Shown here: positions 8,474-15,258 of the stretch, in pieces
Layout: each line of letters opens with the position of its first letter
Numbering within the stretch: position 1 is the first letter of the stretch
Assembly (NCBI GenBank): GCA_964585635.1
Contig: CAZPEV010000051.1
Location: forward strand, 1 to 19,621
From: CAZPEV01 sp964585635
GTDB taxonomy: Bacteria > Zixibacteria > MSB-5A5 > GN15 > JAAZOE01
DNA: 19,621 nucleotides
Reading direction: 5' to 3'
Position numbers and translations under genes: made by a program
The notes under the pieces: generated by a model
Seen by the model: the letters and a program-made list of their open reading frames with translations, nothing else
What the model was told of the DNA's origin: nothing
The model's database searches: none

Positions 8474-8651
8474 ATTCTTCTGTCATTCTCGCAGTTTTTG
8501 CGCGGAAGGCAGCGAAAGACTTTGGTCGATTATCGTAATATGATGCACGACAATAAATTAATGACGTGCCCGGCATGCCGCCCCGCCGCGCCATCGATCC
8601 CATGCGCGCAGAAATTGCGCACCTGGTCCTTGGGGGGCAGGATTTGCCGAC

Positions 8652-10064
8652 TTATCGCTGGCCCGGAAGATGCACCGACATCTTATGGAGACTGTGGCAG
8701 GCTTCCATGATTGCCTCCGAGATTACCGGATGAGCAAACGTGAGTGATCCCAGCTCGGTCACCGTCAATCCGAGGTTTATGGCCAGCGCGGCTATATGAA
8801 TGGCTTCCGTCGCGTGCGGTCCCACCATATGGAGCCCGAGCAGGCGATCGGTCTTCTTGTCTCCGATGACTTTCACCTCGCCGGCGATCTCTCCCTCGGC
8901 ATGGGCCTTTCCGAGCGCCCGCATCGGAAACGCCCCCACTAGAATTTCATGCTCCCGGGTTGCCTCTTCTTCGGTCAACCCCACCGAGGCAACCTCCGGC
9001 TGGGTGAAGATCACCGATGGCACCCCCAGATAACTAATCGTCCTGGTCTGGCCGAGGCAGTTATCCACGGCCACGGCTCCCTCCGCCACGGCGGTGTATG
9101 CCAGCAGCTTGCGACCGGCCACGTCGCCGATGGCATAGATATTTGGCATCGACGTCCGCATATGATCGTCGACCATGATCGAGCGGTTGGGATGCTGTTT
9201 CACGCCGACCTCGGCCAAGCCGATATCTTCGGTGTTAAAAGCCCGGCCGACCGAGACCAGCACCTTCTCCACCTCGATTGTCCGGCCGTCCGAGAGCACG
9301 GCTCCGACCAGTCCCCCGGCCGCCGGGACCAGCCGCTCGACTTTGGTATCGGTATACAACTTGACCTTGAGTTTCTTCAATTCGCGGGCGATGATCGTCG
9401 AGGGCATGACATCCTCCATCGGCAGCGCCCGTGACAACATCTCGACCATCTCGACGCGGACATCCAGTTGCGCCAGCATGAATCCCCACTCGCACCCGAT
9501 CACGCCCGCTCCAACGATAAGCATCGAGCCGGGCAGCGCCGGCAACTGCAGAAAATGATCGGACGACAGGACGGTCACGCCATCAAGGGGGAAGGCGGGA
9601 ATATTGACGGGACGAGAACCGGTGGCGATGATGATATTTTTCGCCTCGATATCCTGCTCGGTGTCGTCGTTCATTTGGATATGGATGGTATGATCGGAGG
9701 TCAGCACCCCGAAACCGGAATATCGCTCGACACCGTAGCTCTTGAACAGCGAGGCGATACCCGACACCAGCCCGGAGACGATCTTGTCTTTGCGGGCCAG
9801 CATGGCCGGCCAGTCAGCCGCGACGGCGCCGGACAGGCGGATGCCGAAGCTGTCGGCCTGCTTCATTTTCTGATACAGGTTTGCCCCGGCGATCAGCGAC
9901 TTGGAGGGGATGCAACCCCGATTAAGGCAAACTCCCCCCAAAGCAGCGTCCTCAACCACCGCCACCCGCGCTCCCTTCAGCGCCCCGCGGATTGCGGCCG
10001 TGTAGCCGCCGGGACCAGCCCCCAAAATTGCGATATCGTAAGGTTTGATGGCGTCTCTCCTCAT
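8652..10064 (-). CDS. lpdA: Dihydrolipoyl dehydrogenase (E3)
   Basis: 470 residues, the usual length for this flavoenzyme, which reoxidises dihydrolipoamide with NAD+ in 2-oxoacid dehydrogenase complexes and the glycine cleavage system. It has the FAD-binding motif ILGAGPGGYTAA (13-24), the redox-active disulfide in GGVCLNRGCIPSKSL (C46 and C51), a second nucleotide-binding motif VGAGVIGCEWG (about 183), the FAD motif YAIGDVAGRKLLAYTA, and the dimer-interface catalytic pair in AHPVISE (H445, E450). No lipoyl domain is fused and no E1, E2 or glycine-cleavage genes are visible, so its partner complex is unknown. The start ATG 10064 has a weak GATAGG ribosome site. A strong hairpin ends 20 bp upstream, leaving little room for a separate promoter. 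Confidence 0.95.
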   Translation of the reverse strand: MRRDAIKPYDIAILGAGPGGYTAAIRGALKGARVAVVEDAALGGVCLNRGCIPSKSLIAGANLYQKMKQADSFGIRLSGAVAADWPAMLARKDKIVSGLVSGIASLFKSYGVERYSGFGVLTSDHTIHIQMNDDTEQDIEAKNIIIATGSRPVNIPAFPLDGVTVLSSDHFLQLPALPGSMLIVGAGVIGCEWGFMLAQLDVRVEMVEMLSRALPMEDVMPSTIIARELKKLKVKLYTDTKVERLVPAAGGLVGAVLSDGRTIEVEKVLVSVGRAFNTEDIGLAEVGVKQHPNRSIMVDDHMRTSMPNIYAIGDVAGRKLLAYTAVAEGAVAVDNCLGQTRTISYLGVPSVIFTQPEVASVGLTEEEATREHEILVGAFPMRALGKAHAEGEIAGEVKVIGDKKTDRLLGLHMVGPHATEAIHIAALAINLGLTVTELGSLTFAHPVISEAIMEACHSLHKMSVHLPGQR

Positions 10065-10083
10065 CCTATCACGAATACGTAAA

Positions 10084-10111
10084 GGCTGCGCCGGTATTTC
10101 ACGGCGCAGCC
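10084..10111 (-). terminator. Hairpin between the lipoprotein gene and lpdA: terminator or attenuator
   Basis: A perfect 10-bp GC-rich stem (GGCTGCGCCG at 10084-10093 and its complement at 10102-10111) with an 8-nt loop. On the minus strand it is followed by TTTACG, a short U-run. It lies 85 nt after the lipoprotein stop and 20 nt before the lpdA start. On the plus strand no T-run follows, so a minus-strand role fits better. A smaller 6-bp hairpin (10177-10195) abuts the lipoprotein stop codon. Confidence 0.6.
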
Positions 10112-10195
10112 GGGCAAGCAGCTTCGCCTGGGTATCAGGCGTTTATGGCGGCGCGGCCTAATATGCCGGCGAAACTTCATCGAACCAACCGATGA

Positions 10196-10750
10196 TCATC
10201 CACCGGTAAGCGTGACAATGATCACCAACGAGTCAACCGTCAGGCTGAATGCATCCCGGGGGATGGCCACCGGGTACAGGCTGAAATGGCCGGTCTCCAC
10301 TATCTTCTTGATGTCATCCAAACCGGTGACATATTTGAGTGACTCATTCCAGTCGATCGTGACGGTCTTCTTGCCGGGTATGGTCAGGCCCGTCAGGATG
10401 AGAGCCGTGGAGGAATCCGCCGCCATCTGGGCCGACGTCCATTGCTTGGTAATGTCTTTCTCCAGGAACAGCTGGAAGGTCACCGGGTCGTTCAGGTTGT
10501 TCGTGACCGAGGCGTAGAAACCGATGTTGTCGATGTCCTTGATCTTGTCCTGATTGTCGGCAAAATCCGACTCTTGGGTCAGATCGACCTGCTGTCTGCC
10601 CTCGGTGTAGGCCGAATTCGAGACCGTGACAGGATCCGGGTCGGGAACCAGTTTGACGGTGACGACAAAGGTTCCGGTCATGATGCAGCCGGCCGCGATG
10701 ATAATCACCGCCGCAGCCGCAACCGCCAAAATAATCTTGCTCCGTTTCAT
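10196..10750 (-). CDS. Predicted lipoprotein, function unknown
   Basis: 184 residues from ATG 10750. This start is chosen because GGGAGGTG sits 6-8 nt upstream; ATG 10756 and 10768 are too close to it or precede it. A signal peptide runs MKRSKIILAVAAAAVIIIAAGC, with the cysteine at 22 as the likely lipidation site (lipobox AAGC, slightly atypical at -3). The mature part is a soluble, beta-rich domain with LNDPVTFQLFLEKDI and SLTVDSLVIIVTLTGG; I do not recognise a family. The stop of the barrel gene lies next to this gene's ribosome-binding site, so the two are translationally linked and probably act together at the envelope. Confidence 0.8.
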   Translation of the reverse strand: MKRSKIILAVAAAAVIIIAAGCIMTGTFVVTVKLVPDPDPVTVSNSAYTEGRQQVDLTQESDFADNQDKIKDIDNIGFYASVTNNLNDPVTFQLFLEKDITKQWTSAQMAADSSTALILTGLTIPGKKTVTIDWNESLKYVTGLDDIKKIVETGHFSLYPVAIPRDAFSLTVDSLVIIVTLTGG

Positions 10751-10764
10751 TGCCATCACCTCCC

Positions 10765-11301
10765 TCAACTACCAAAGTAATAGGTGGCGCCGGCCGTGAT
10801 CTCAGCCGACTTTTTGGACGCCGACCCCTCGGAGGCGACGATATTGACACGGCCCCGAAGATCAATGTCAAACGTCGACATGAAACCGACCGCCAGGCCG
10901 AGGCCGAACGACCAGCCGGTCTTATTTACGGTCACGTCGCCGTCCCGCTTGACATTGTAGATGCCGCCGCCGATGAACATCAGCGGTTTGGGGCCGATGG
11001 AGGCCATGCCGCCGCCAATCACCAGATCGACGCCGTAATGCGTGACCGACGAGCCGTCACGCGTCCCCACCCCCGCGATGGTGGTCTCACCATAGCCGCC
11101 CAACGTCAGGTTCGGCTCCAGGATCAGTTGCTCGGCCAGATGCAGACGGGCCTTTAGCCCGTAGGCAAATCCGGTCCCCTGATCTGCCTGTACGATTGGC
11201 ACGACCGGACCGACTACAACCCCCACCCCGATCGGGGCAGCCAAGGCCCCTGTCGCGAGAAGGAACATCACTGCCCAGGAAAAGATAACAGCCTTCTTCA
11301 T
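10765..11301 (-). CDS. Small outer-membrane beta-barrel-like protein
   Basis: 178 residues from ATG 11301, which has a GGGAGA ribosome site 7 nt upstream. A further in-frame start exists at 11418 but lies upstream of the predicted promoter. The signal peptide is MKKAVIFSWAVMFLLATGALAA. The mature protein has alternating Gly-rich amphipathic strands (FAYGLKARLHLAEQLILEPN, GVDLVIGGGMAS, WSFGLGLAVGFMSTFDIDLR) and ends in ATYYFGS, with an aromatic residue near the C-terminus as in many outer-membrane barrels. The likely fold is an eight-strand porin-like barrel; the function is unknown. It is the first gene of a two-gene unit with the lipoprotein and has a near-consensus promoter. Confidence 0.82.
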   Translation of the reverse strand: MKKAVIFSWAVMFLLATGALAAPIGVGVVVGPVVPIVQADQGTGFAYGLKARLHLAEQLILEPNLTLGGYGETTIAGVGTRDGSSVTHYGVDLVIGGGMASIGPKPLMFIGGGIYNVKRDGDVTVNKTGWSFGLGLAVGFMSTFDIDLRGRVNIVASEGSASKKSAEITAGATYYFGS

Positions 11302-11341
11302 TCTTGTTCTCCCTGCTTCCGGCGCTCCGCCGGCAAAATTA

Positions 11342-11370
11342 AGTATAGCACGATGACACCATCGGGTCAA
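11342..11370 (-). promoter_or_regulatory. Sigma70-type promoter of the barrel gene
   Basis: On the minus strand, TTGACC (11370-11365), a 17-bp spacer and TATACT (11347-11342) match the consensus at five of six positions in each box. Directly upstream lies an AT-rich stretch with AAAATATTATT, like an UP element. The predicted start of transcription is about 30 nt before the barrel gene ATG at 11301. Confidence 0.75.
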
Positions 11371-11371
11371 C

Positions 11372-11516
11372 GAATAATATTTTGCGCCGGATTCGTCGCC
11401 GGGACTTGCGGCGAGCACAGGAAGACGACCGGGGCCGACCGGTCTGGCGGTGCCGGGGGCATAGCCGGAATGAGACGAGCGGTCTGCGCGGTTTCATAAA
11501 AGAGAATAATATTTTG
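11372..11516 (+). repeat. 13-bp direct repeat GAATAATATTTTG, two copies
   Basis: Exact copies lie at 11372-11384 and 11504-11516, starting 132 bp apart. The first abuts the -35 box of the barrel promoter. They are strikingly AT-rich in a GC-rich region. They could be UP elements or sites for a DNA-binding protein. Confidence 0.5.
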
Positions 11517-11548
11517 TTCTTTACTAAACCGGCCCGGCTTCGCGACTA

Positions 11549-11578
11549 TTGACACAACGAACCGTGCGACAATATGTT
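11549..11578 (+). promoter_or_regulatory. Possible second promoter of the polyamine operon
   Basis: A perfect -35 hexamer TTGACA (11549-11554), an 18-bp spacer and TATGTT (11573-11578, four of six) read toward the regulator gene, 90 bp upstream of the stronger promoter. Confidence 0.4.
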
Positions 11579-11638
11579 ACGGCAGGCGCGGGCAACCCGA
11601 TATTTCTTCATCCCATCAAAAAAACACCAAAAAATGGC

Positions 11639-11667
11639 TTGACAGCCTCGCCTCCTCTGTTTATATA
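11639..11667 (+). promoter_or_regulatory. Main promoter of the XRE-cupin/speD/speC/speE operon
   Basis: A perfect -35 TTGACA (11639-11644), an optimal 17-bp spacer and TATATA (11662-11667, five of six). The predicted transcription start is near 11674, which gives a leader of about 35 nt before ATG 11709. This also argues against the upstream in-frame TTG at 11676 as the regulator start. Confidence 0.8.
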
Positions 11668-11672
11668 GGCAC

Positions 11673-11685
11673 AGTTTGTTAAACT
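11673..11685 (+). promoter_or_regulatory. Palindromic operator candidate O1
   Basis: AGTTT-GTT-AAACT is a perfect interrupted palindrome centred at 11679, at the predicted transcription start of the polyamine operon. It shares GTTT/AAAC ends with O2. Confidence 0.55.
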
Positions 11686-11693
11686 TTTTGAAG

Positions 11694-11706
11694 GTTTATC
11701 ATAAAC
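11694..11706 (+). promoter_or_regulatory. Palindromic operator candidate O2
   Basis: GTTTAT-C-ATAAAC is a perfect palindrome centred at 11700, two bases before the regulator ATG and 21 bp (two helical turns) from the centre of O1. Binding here would cover the transcription start and the ribosome landing site. Confidence 0.55.
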
Positions 11707-11708
11707 TG

Positions 11709-12254
11709 ATGAAGTCGGAGATTGGACAGAAGATCAAGGACCTGAGGTTGGCGGCCGAGTTGACCCAAGCCGAGCTGGCCGATCGCGCCAAACTCACCAA
11801 GGGATTCATTTCCCAGGTGGAAAACGATCAGACCTCGATTTCGCTCGATTCGTTGATCGACATCCTGGAGGCCCTCGGCCTCAGCTTGAGTGAGTTTTTC
11901 GCCGACGACGGCGAAATCGATCGGATCGCTTTTACCCCGTCCGAGCGGATATCGCTCGAGGGACGGGGCGCCAAGGTCTTCGACCTGCTGGTGCCGGGCT
12001 CGACCAACAACCTCATGGATCCGATTCTGGTCACGCTGGAACCGGGCCAATCGTTGCCAATGGAGGAGCCGCACAACGGCGAGGAGTTCGGGTACATCCT
12101 GTCGGGTCAACTGGTGATCCGCTACGGCAAGCTGACCTATCGGCTGAAGAAAGACGACTGCTTCTATTTCGAGTCCGACAAACGGCATCAGTTGCAGAAC
12201 AAGGGAAAGAACAAAACGACGATCCTATGGGTCATGACGCCTCCCCAGATGTAA
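11709..12254 (+). CDS. XRE-family HTH regulator with C-terminal cupin
   Basis: 181 residues from ATG 11709. Residues about 4-58 form an XRE helix-turn-helix (IGQKIKDLRLAAELTQAELA, then TKGFISQVENDQTSISLDSL). Residues about 100-180 form a small cupin (PHNGEEFGYILSGQLVIRYG, then DDCFYFESDKRHQLQNKG) that would bind a small ligand or metal. This architecture is typical of local regulators such as PuuR and related proteins that sense metabolites, in PuuR's case putrescine. It is the first gene of the polyamine operon, 30 bp before speD. The inferred role is polyamine-responsive regulation of this operon through the two palindromes in its leader. The nearest ribosome-site-like sequence, GAAGG, is about 14 nt from the ATG, so translation may be weak. 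Confidence 0.9.
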   Translation: MKSEIGQKIKDLRLAAELTQAELADRAKLTKGFISQVENDQTSISLDSLIDILEALGLSLSEFFADDGEIDRIAFTPSERISLEGRGAKVFDLLVPGSTNNLMDPILVTLEPGQSLPMEEPHNGEEFGYILSGQLVIRYGKLTYRLKKDDCFYFESDKRHQLQNKGKNKTTILWVMTPPQM

Positions 12255-12284
12255 TGAGGGTCTGCGGGAGCGGGAGGAAACACG

Positions 12285-12710
12285 ATGAATAAGCTGGGAC
12301 GGCATCTGCTGGTGGAGTTCACCGGTTGCGACCGGACGACGCTCAACGACCTGAACGCCATCAGGAGGATTTTGATGGAAGCGGCCCGCCTGGCCGGCGC
12401 GACCGTCGTCAACTCCACGTTCCATGAATACAATCCTCATGGGCTGTCCGGCGTCGTGGTGATCGCCGAATCGCATATGTCGATACACACCTGGCCGGAG
12501 TACGGCTACGCCGCCGTCGATTTCTTCACCTGCGGTGAGCGCGTCGATCCCTGGAAAGCCTGCTGGCATGTCAAGGAGCAGTTGGCCTGCAACGACATGT
12601 ACACCCGGGAAATGGCGCGGGGGATTCCCGGCGGCGAGGATGCCATTCTTCCCCATAAACCGGCCGCCCAGATGGCGGCGGAACGGTGCTCGGCGCCGGA
12701 AGGGGCATAG
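12285..12710 (+). CDS. speD: S-adenosylmethionine decarboxylase proenzyme
   Basis: 141 residues, slightly longer than the usual 120-130 of the prokaryotic class 1 enzyme because of a C-terminal tail. It makes decarboxylated SAM, the aminopropyl donor for spermidine. The self-cleavage motif AESHMSIHTWPE is present: cleavage before S63 creates the pyruvoyl cofactor. The catalytic H68 and C83 (FTCGE) fall at the same positions as in characterised class 1 enzymes. Start ATG 12285 has a GGGAGGA site 7 nt upstream. It lies between the regulator and the ornithine decarboxylase-like gene; the next gene begins two bases after its stop. Confidence 0.96.
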   Translation: MNKLGRHLLVEFTGCDRTTLNDLNAIRRILMEAARLAGATVVNSTFHEYNPHGLSGVVVIAESHMSIHTWPEYGYAAVDFFTCGERVDPWKACWHVKEQLACNDMYTREMARGIPGGEDAILPHKPAAQMAAERCSAPEGA

Positions 12711-12712
12711 GG

Positions 12713-13870
12713 ATGAAAGCGATTTGTATCAAGCGCCAGCCCTCGCACAAGCTGCTGCGGGGAATCAACCTGAATCGGGTCGGCGACCTGCAGCAGACCG
12801 TTCGGCCGCCGTTCATGCTGCTGCGGACCGGGGTTGTGCGCGAGAATCTCCGGCGGCTGCGGCAGGCGCTGCCGCGGGCCGAGGTTTATTATGCCGTCAA
12901 GGCCAACAATCATCCGGCGATAATCGACGTTCTCCGCTCCGAAGAATGCCGCTTTGATATCTCCTCCGCCCGCGAGTTGCAGGAAGTCATCGGCCATGGC
13001 GTGACGGCCGAGGAGACTATCCACACCAACCCGATCAAGAGCCTGCCGGAGTTTGACGCCGCCGTAGAGGCCGGCGTGCGGATATTCGTCGCCGACAACA
13101 TCAGCGAACTGGACAAATTCGCCCGCTTCGGAAAATCCGCGGGACTACTGATTCGATTCAAGACCGATCAAGGGGGATCGGTCGTCAATCTATCCTACAA
13201 GTTCGGCGCCGCAATCGAGGATATCGAACCGATGTTGGACCGGGCCATTGCCCTGGGACTCTCATTCAAAGGCTTCTGCTTCCATGTCGGCTCGCAATGC
13301 ACCGAGGTCGGCAAGTACACGGCTGCCATCGCCACGGCCCGCACGCTGATCGAGATCGCTCGCAGGAAGGGGCTGACGACCGACATCCTCGACATCGGCG
13401 GCGGCTTCCCGATCGAGTACGCTGGCGACGTGCCGAGCATCGAAACGATCGGCCGCGAGGTGTCGGACGCCCTCGACCGCGACATCGATCCCGCCATCCG
13501 GGTCATCTGCGAACCGGGACGATATATCTGCGGCGAGGCGGCGACCCTGTTCGCATCGGTCATCGGTAAGGCGGTCCGCGAGGGAACGCCCTGGTATTAC
13601 CTCGACGACGGCCTGTACGGGTCGTTCTCCGGACGGTTGTTCGACCAGTGCGTCTATCAAATTCTGACCAATCGCAACACCCGCTGGGAGAACGCGGTGC
13701 TGGCCGGGCCGACCTGCGATTCCTTCGACGTCATCTACAAGGAATGTCTGCTGCCGCCGCTTGAGATTGGCGATATCCTTATGTTTCCCGCCATGGGCGC
13801 ATACTGTAGTGTCTCCGCCACCGACTTCAACGGCCTGCGGAACACCGCCGTGGTCGTGGTGGACTGGTAA
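12713..13870 (+). CDS. speC: Ornithine (or lysine/ornithine) decarboxylase, alanine-racemase fold
   Basis: 385 residues. This PLP enzyme should decarboxylate ornithine to putrescine. The PLP lysine is K63 in YYAVKANNHP, followed by FHVGSQ (191-196), the glycine loop DIGGGFP (227-233), the phosphate-binding CEPGRY (about 266-271), the active-site GPTCDSFD (C335, D336, D339) and the C-terminal MGAYCS. The CD..D motif fits ornithine or lysine/ornithine decarboxylase rather than diaminopimelate decarboxylase. Start ATG 12713 sits two bases after the speD stop, with AAGGGG just upstream; a start at 12686 would overlap speD and gives unrelated residues. The spermidine synthase next door supports putrescine as product. 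Activity on lysine cannot be excluded. The symbol follows function; this is the eukaryotic-type fold, not the E. coli SpeC fold. Confidence 0.9.
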   Translation: MKAICIKRQPSHKLLRGINLNRVGDLQQTVRPPFMLLRTGVVRENLRRLRQALPRAEVYYAVKANNHPAIIDVLRSEECRFDISSARELQEVIGHGVTAEETIHTNPIKSLPEFDAAVEAGVRIFVADNISELDKFARFGKSAGLLIRFKTDQGGSVVNLSYKFGAAIEDIEPMLDRAIALGLSFKGFCFHVGSQCTEVGKYTAAIATARTLIEIARRKGLTTDILDIGGGFPIEYAGDVPSIETIGREVSDALDRDIDPAIRVICEPGRYICGEAATLFASVIGKAVREGTPWYYLDDGLYGSFSGRLFDQCVYQILTNRNTRWENAVLAGPTCDSFDVIYKECLLPPLEIGDILMFPAMGAYCSVSATDFNGLRNTAVVVVDW

Positions 13871-13892
13871 CGGGGCAAACGAGGAGGCCGTC

Positions 13893-14783
13893 ATGGCGCA
13901 CACGGGCGAAGGATACATCTACGAAAAGACGATGGAGGACCTCTGGAACGTCTGGTTCACGGAACTGCATCAAGGAATGTCCGGCCTGACCGTCAAGGTC
14001 CGGCGGCTGGTGGAATCGACCACGTCGGAATTTCAGCGGATCGATGTCATCGAAACCGACGAATTCGGCAAGGCGCTGGTGCTGTATGGCTCGCTGATGG
14101 TGGCCGACGGCGACACCAACGCCTACAACGAAATGCTGGCCCATGTTCCCCTCTTCGTCCACCCCAATCCCCGCGAGGTGCTGATCATCGGCGGCGGCGA
14201 CGGCGGTTGCCTGACCAACGTCCTGATGCACCCCGAGGTGCAGCGTGGCAGCATCTGCGAAATCGACCGCATGGTGGTCGAGGTCTCCCAAAAGCACTTT
14301 CCCCGCCTGGCCAAAGGATTCGATGATCCCCGCTGCCGCTTGATTATCCAGGACGGCAAAGATTTGATCGAAAGCACCAAAGATAAATTCGATATTATCC
14401 TGCTCGATTTGTCCGATCCGGTCGGGCCGGCGGCCGAGCTGTTTCAGAAGCCGTTTCATCAAAACGTATATGACCGGCTCAACCCGGACGGCATCTTGGT
14501 GGCGCAGTCGGAGTCTCCCCTGTTCAATCCCGAGACGGTGCGGGCAATGTATGGCAACCTCAAAGATATTTTCCCGATCGTTCAGATGTACACCTGCCTG
14601 ATGCCGATTTATCCGTCATCCTTCTGGTCGTTTGCCTTCTGCTCGAAGAAATATGATCCCCTGGATGATTTCGACCAGGCCCGCTACGACAACACCGACC
14701 TATCGGCCTGTACATATTATAATGACAACATCCACTTCGGCGCCTTCGCCCTGCCCCGGTATGTCAGAAAATTGATTGTTTAA
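13893..14783 (+). CDS. speE: Spermidine synthase
   Basis: 296 residues. It transfers the aminopropyl group of decarboxylated SAM to putrescine. The SAM-type nucleotide motif GGGDGG is at 100-105, the acidic ribose-binding residue follows in CEIDRM (122-127), and the catalytic aspartate region is LDLSDPVGPA (171-180). The substrate-loop motif usually read as DEF-YHE is DTNAYNEM here, with Asn in place of the common His; eukaryotic enzymes also vary at this site. ATG 13893 has GAGGAGG five bases upstream. It is the last gene of the operon, 22 bp after the decarboxylase. A REP-like palindrome begins 28 bp after its stop and may protect or end the transcript. Confidence 0.95.
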   Translation: MAHTGEGYIYEKTMEDLWNVWFTELHQGMSGLTVKVRRLVESTTSEFQRIDVIETDEFGKALVLYGSLMVADGDTNAYNEMLAHVPLFVHPNPREVLIIGGGDGGCLTNVLMHPEVQRGSICEIDRMVVEVSQKHFPRLAKGFDDPRCRLIIQDGKDLIESTKDKFDIILLDLSDPVGPAAELFQKPFHQNVYDRLNPDGILVAQSESPLFNPETVRAMYGNLKDIFPIVQMYTCLMPIYPSSFWSFAFCSKKYDPLDDFDQARYDNTDLSACTYYNDNIHFGAFALPRYVRKLIV

Positions 14784-14810
14784 CCGCTGAAATAAAATAG
14801 GCGTCGGGTG

Positions 14811-14836
14811 GCACCCCCAAACTCGTTTGGGGGTGC
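14811..14836. repeat. REP-like palindrome 1
   Basis: A perfect 11-bp stem: GCACCCCCAAA at 14811-14821 and its complement at 14826-14836, with loop CTCG. GTGG-type bases (GGGTGG) precede it, as the short guide sequence does in REP elements. It lies 28 bp after the speE stop and 20 bp before the transposase remnant. Confidence 0.75.
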
Positions 14837-14855
14837 TGAAATCAAGGGCATCAAT

Positions 14856-15002
14856 ATGTCGATCATAAGGCACCATCGCAAAACCTGCCGACACTACAAT
14901 ATTCCCGGGCATGCTCATGAATTAACCTTCTCATGCTATAGAGGGCAACCATTCTTGAGCGAGCCTATATTCTGTAAATTCCTGGCAGAAGCGATAGGCA
15001 AA
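14856..15002 (+). pseudogene. 5' remnant of a REP-associated (Y1/IS200-like) transposase
   Basis: The first 49 codons read MSIIRHHRKTCRHYNIPGHA and on through HELTFSCYRGQPFLSEP to FLAEAIGK. This is the characteristic N-terminus of REP-associated tyrosine transposases, which are usually about 170-230 residues. The HUH-type H-x-H motif and catalytic tyrosine that should follow are absent. Homology stops at about 15002, eight bases before a second palindrome; the frame stays open to 15275 but reads as non-protein. The fragment cannot be an active transposase. Recognition is from memory of the family's first strand, without a database search. Confidence 0.7.
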
Positions 15003-15009
15003 CTGGTAA

Positions 15010-15027
15010 CCCACAGCTTGCTGTGGG
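15010..15027. repeat. REP-like palindrome 2, at the transposase break point
   Basis: CCCACAG (15010-15016), loop CTTG, CTGTGGG (15021-15027): a perfect 7-bp stem. It lies eight bases after transposase homology ends, so its insertion or a recombination at it may have broken the gene. Confidence 0.65.
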
Positions 15028-15183
15028 AAACGCATTTATCCAAAGATTCGTTGGCGCTTCACCTCTGCTATAATCATCGGGCGGGAATATTGCAAGCACA
15101 AAATGGGCTTTTCGGGCGGCGTTTGGCAGCCTACTGGCGGGCGGCCGGGTCTTCAGAGCGAGTTGAAAGATATCAAACTAGTC

Positions 15184-15217
15184 ATCGCGAGACCCGCCTG
15201 TGGCGGGCCGTGGCGAT
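15184..15217. repeat. REP-like palindrome 3 (nested)
   Basis: An inner stem CCCGCC/GGCGGG (15193-15198 and 15202-15207, loop TGT) sits inside an outer pairing ATCGC/GCGAT (15184-15188 and 15213-15217). The flanks GTCATCGCGAGA and GTGGCGATCTCG match the style of a widespread REP-like repeat (GTCATTGCGAG to GGCAATCTC) in many bacterial genomes. Confidence 0.65.
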
Positions 15218-15238
15218 CTCGGTTCCTCCGCATGTGTC

Positions 15239-15258
15239 ACTCCCGCGACCGCGGGAGT
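15239..15258. repeat. REP-like palindrome 4
   Basis: ACTCCCGC (15239-15246), loop GACC, GCGGGAGT (15251-15258): a perfect 8-bp stem in the context GTC..TCCAGG. This resembles the common TCATTCCCGCG/GGGAATCCAG repeat class. Confidence 0.7.

Larger units (their letters stand above)
8146..8651. other. 506-bp gene-free AT-rich gap with terminator and inverted repeat
   Basis: No convincing protein-coding gene lies here. The stretch of about 8320-8560 is visibly AT-richer than its neighbours. The gap holds the dockerin-gene promoter (8179-8208), a strong minus-strand terminator (8273-8310) and an inverted repeat at 8443-8473. The minus-strand dihydrolipoyl dehydrogenase gene ends at 8652, so the interval 8311-8651 is either its long 3' untranslated region or the body of a small RNA ending at the terminator. 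Confidence 0.6.
11302..11708. other. Divergent control region between envelope unit and polyamine operon
   Basis: 407 bp without a gene. It holds a minus-strand promoter for the barrel gene (11342-11370), two plus-strand promoters (11549-11578 weaker, 11639-11667 strong), two tandem palindromes just before the regulator start, and a 13-bp direct repeat of GAATAATATTTTG at 11372-11384 and 11504-11516. Confidence 0.75.

Noticed and set aside
8498..8710. Plus-strand 70-codon frame in the gap after lpdA
   Set aside because: It uses a TTG start without a ribosome site, has an odd Cys/Pro-rich composition and overlaps the end of lpdA.
11302..11418. N-terminal extension of the barrel protein from an upstream start at 11418
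   Set aside because: It would place a charged stretch before a clear signal peptide and lies upstream of the predicted promoter; ATG 11301 has a good ribosome site.
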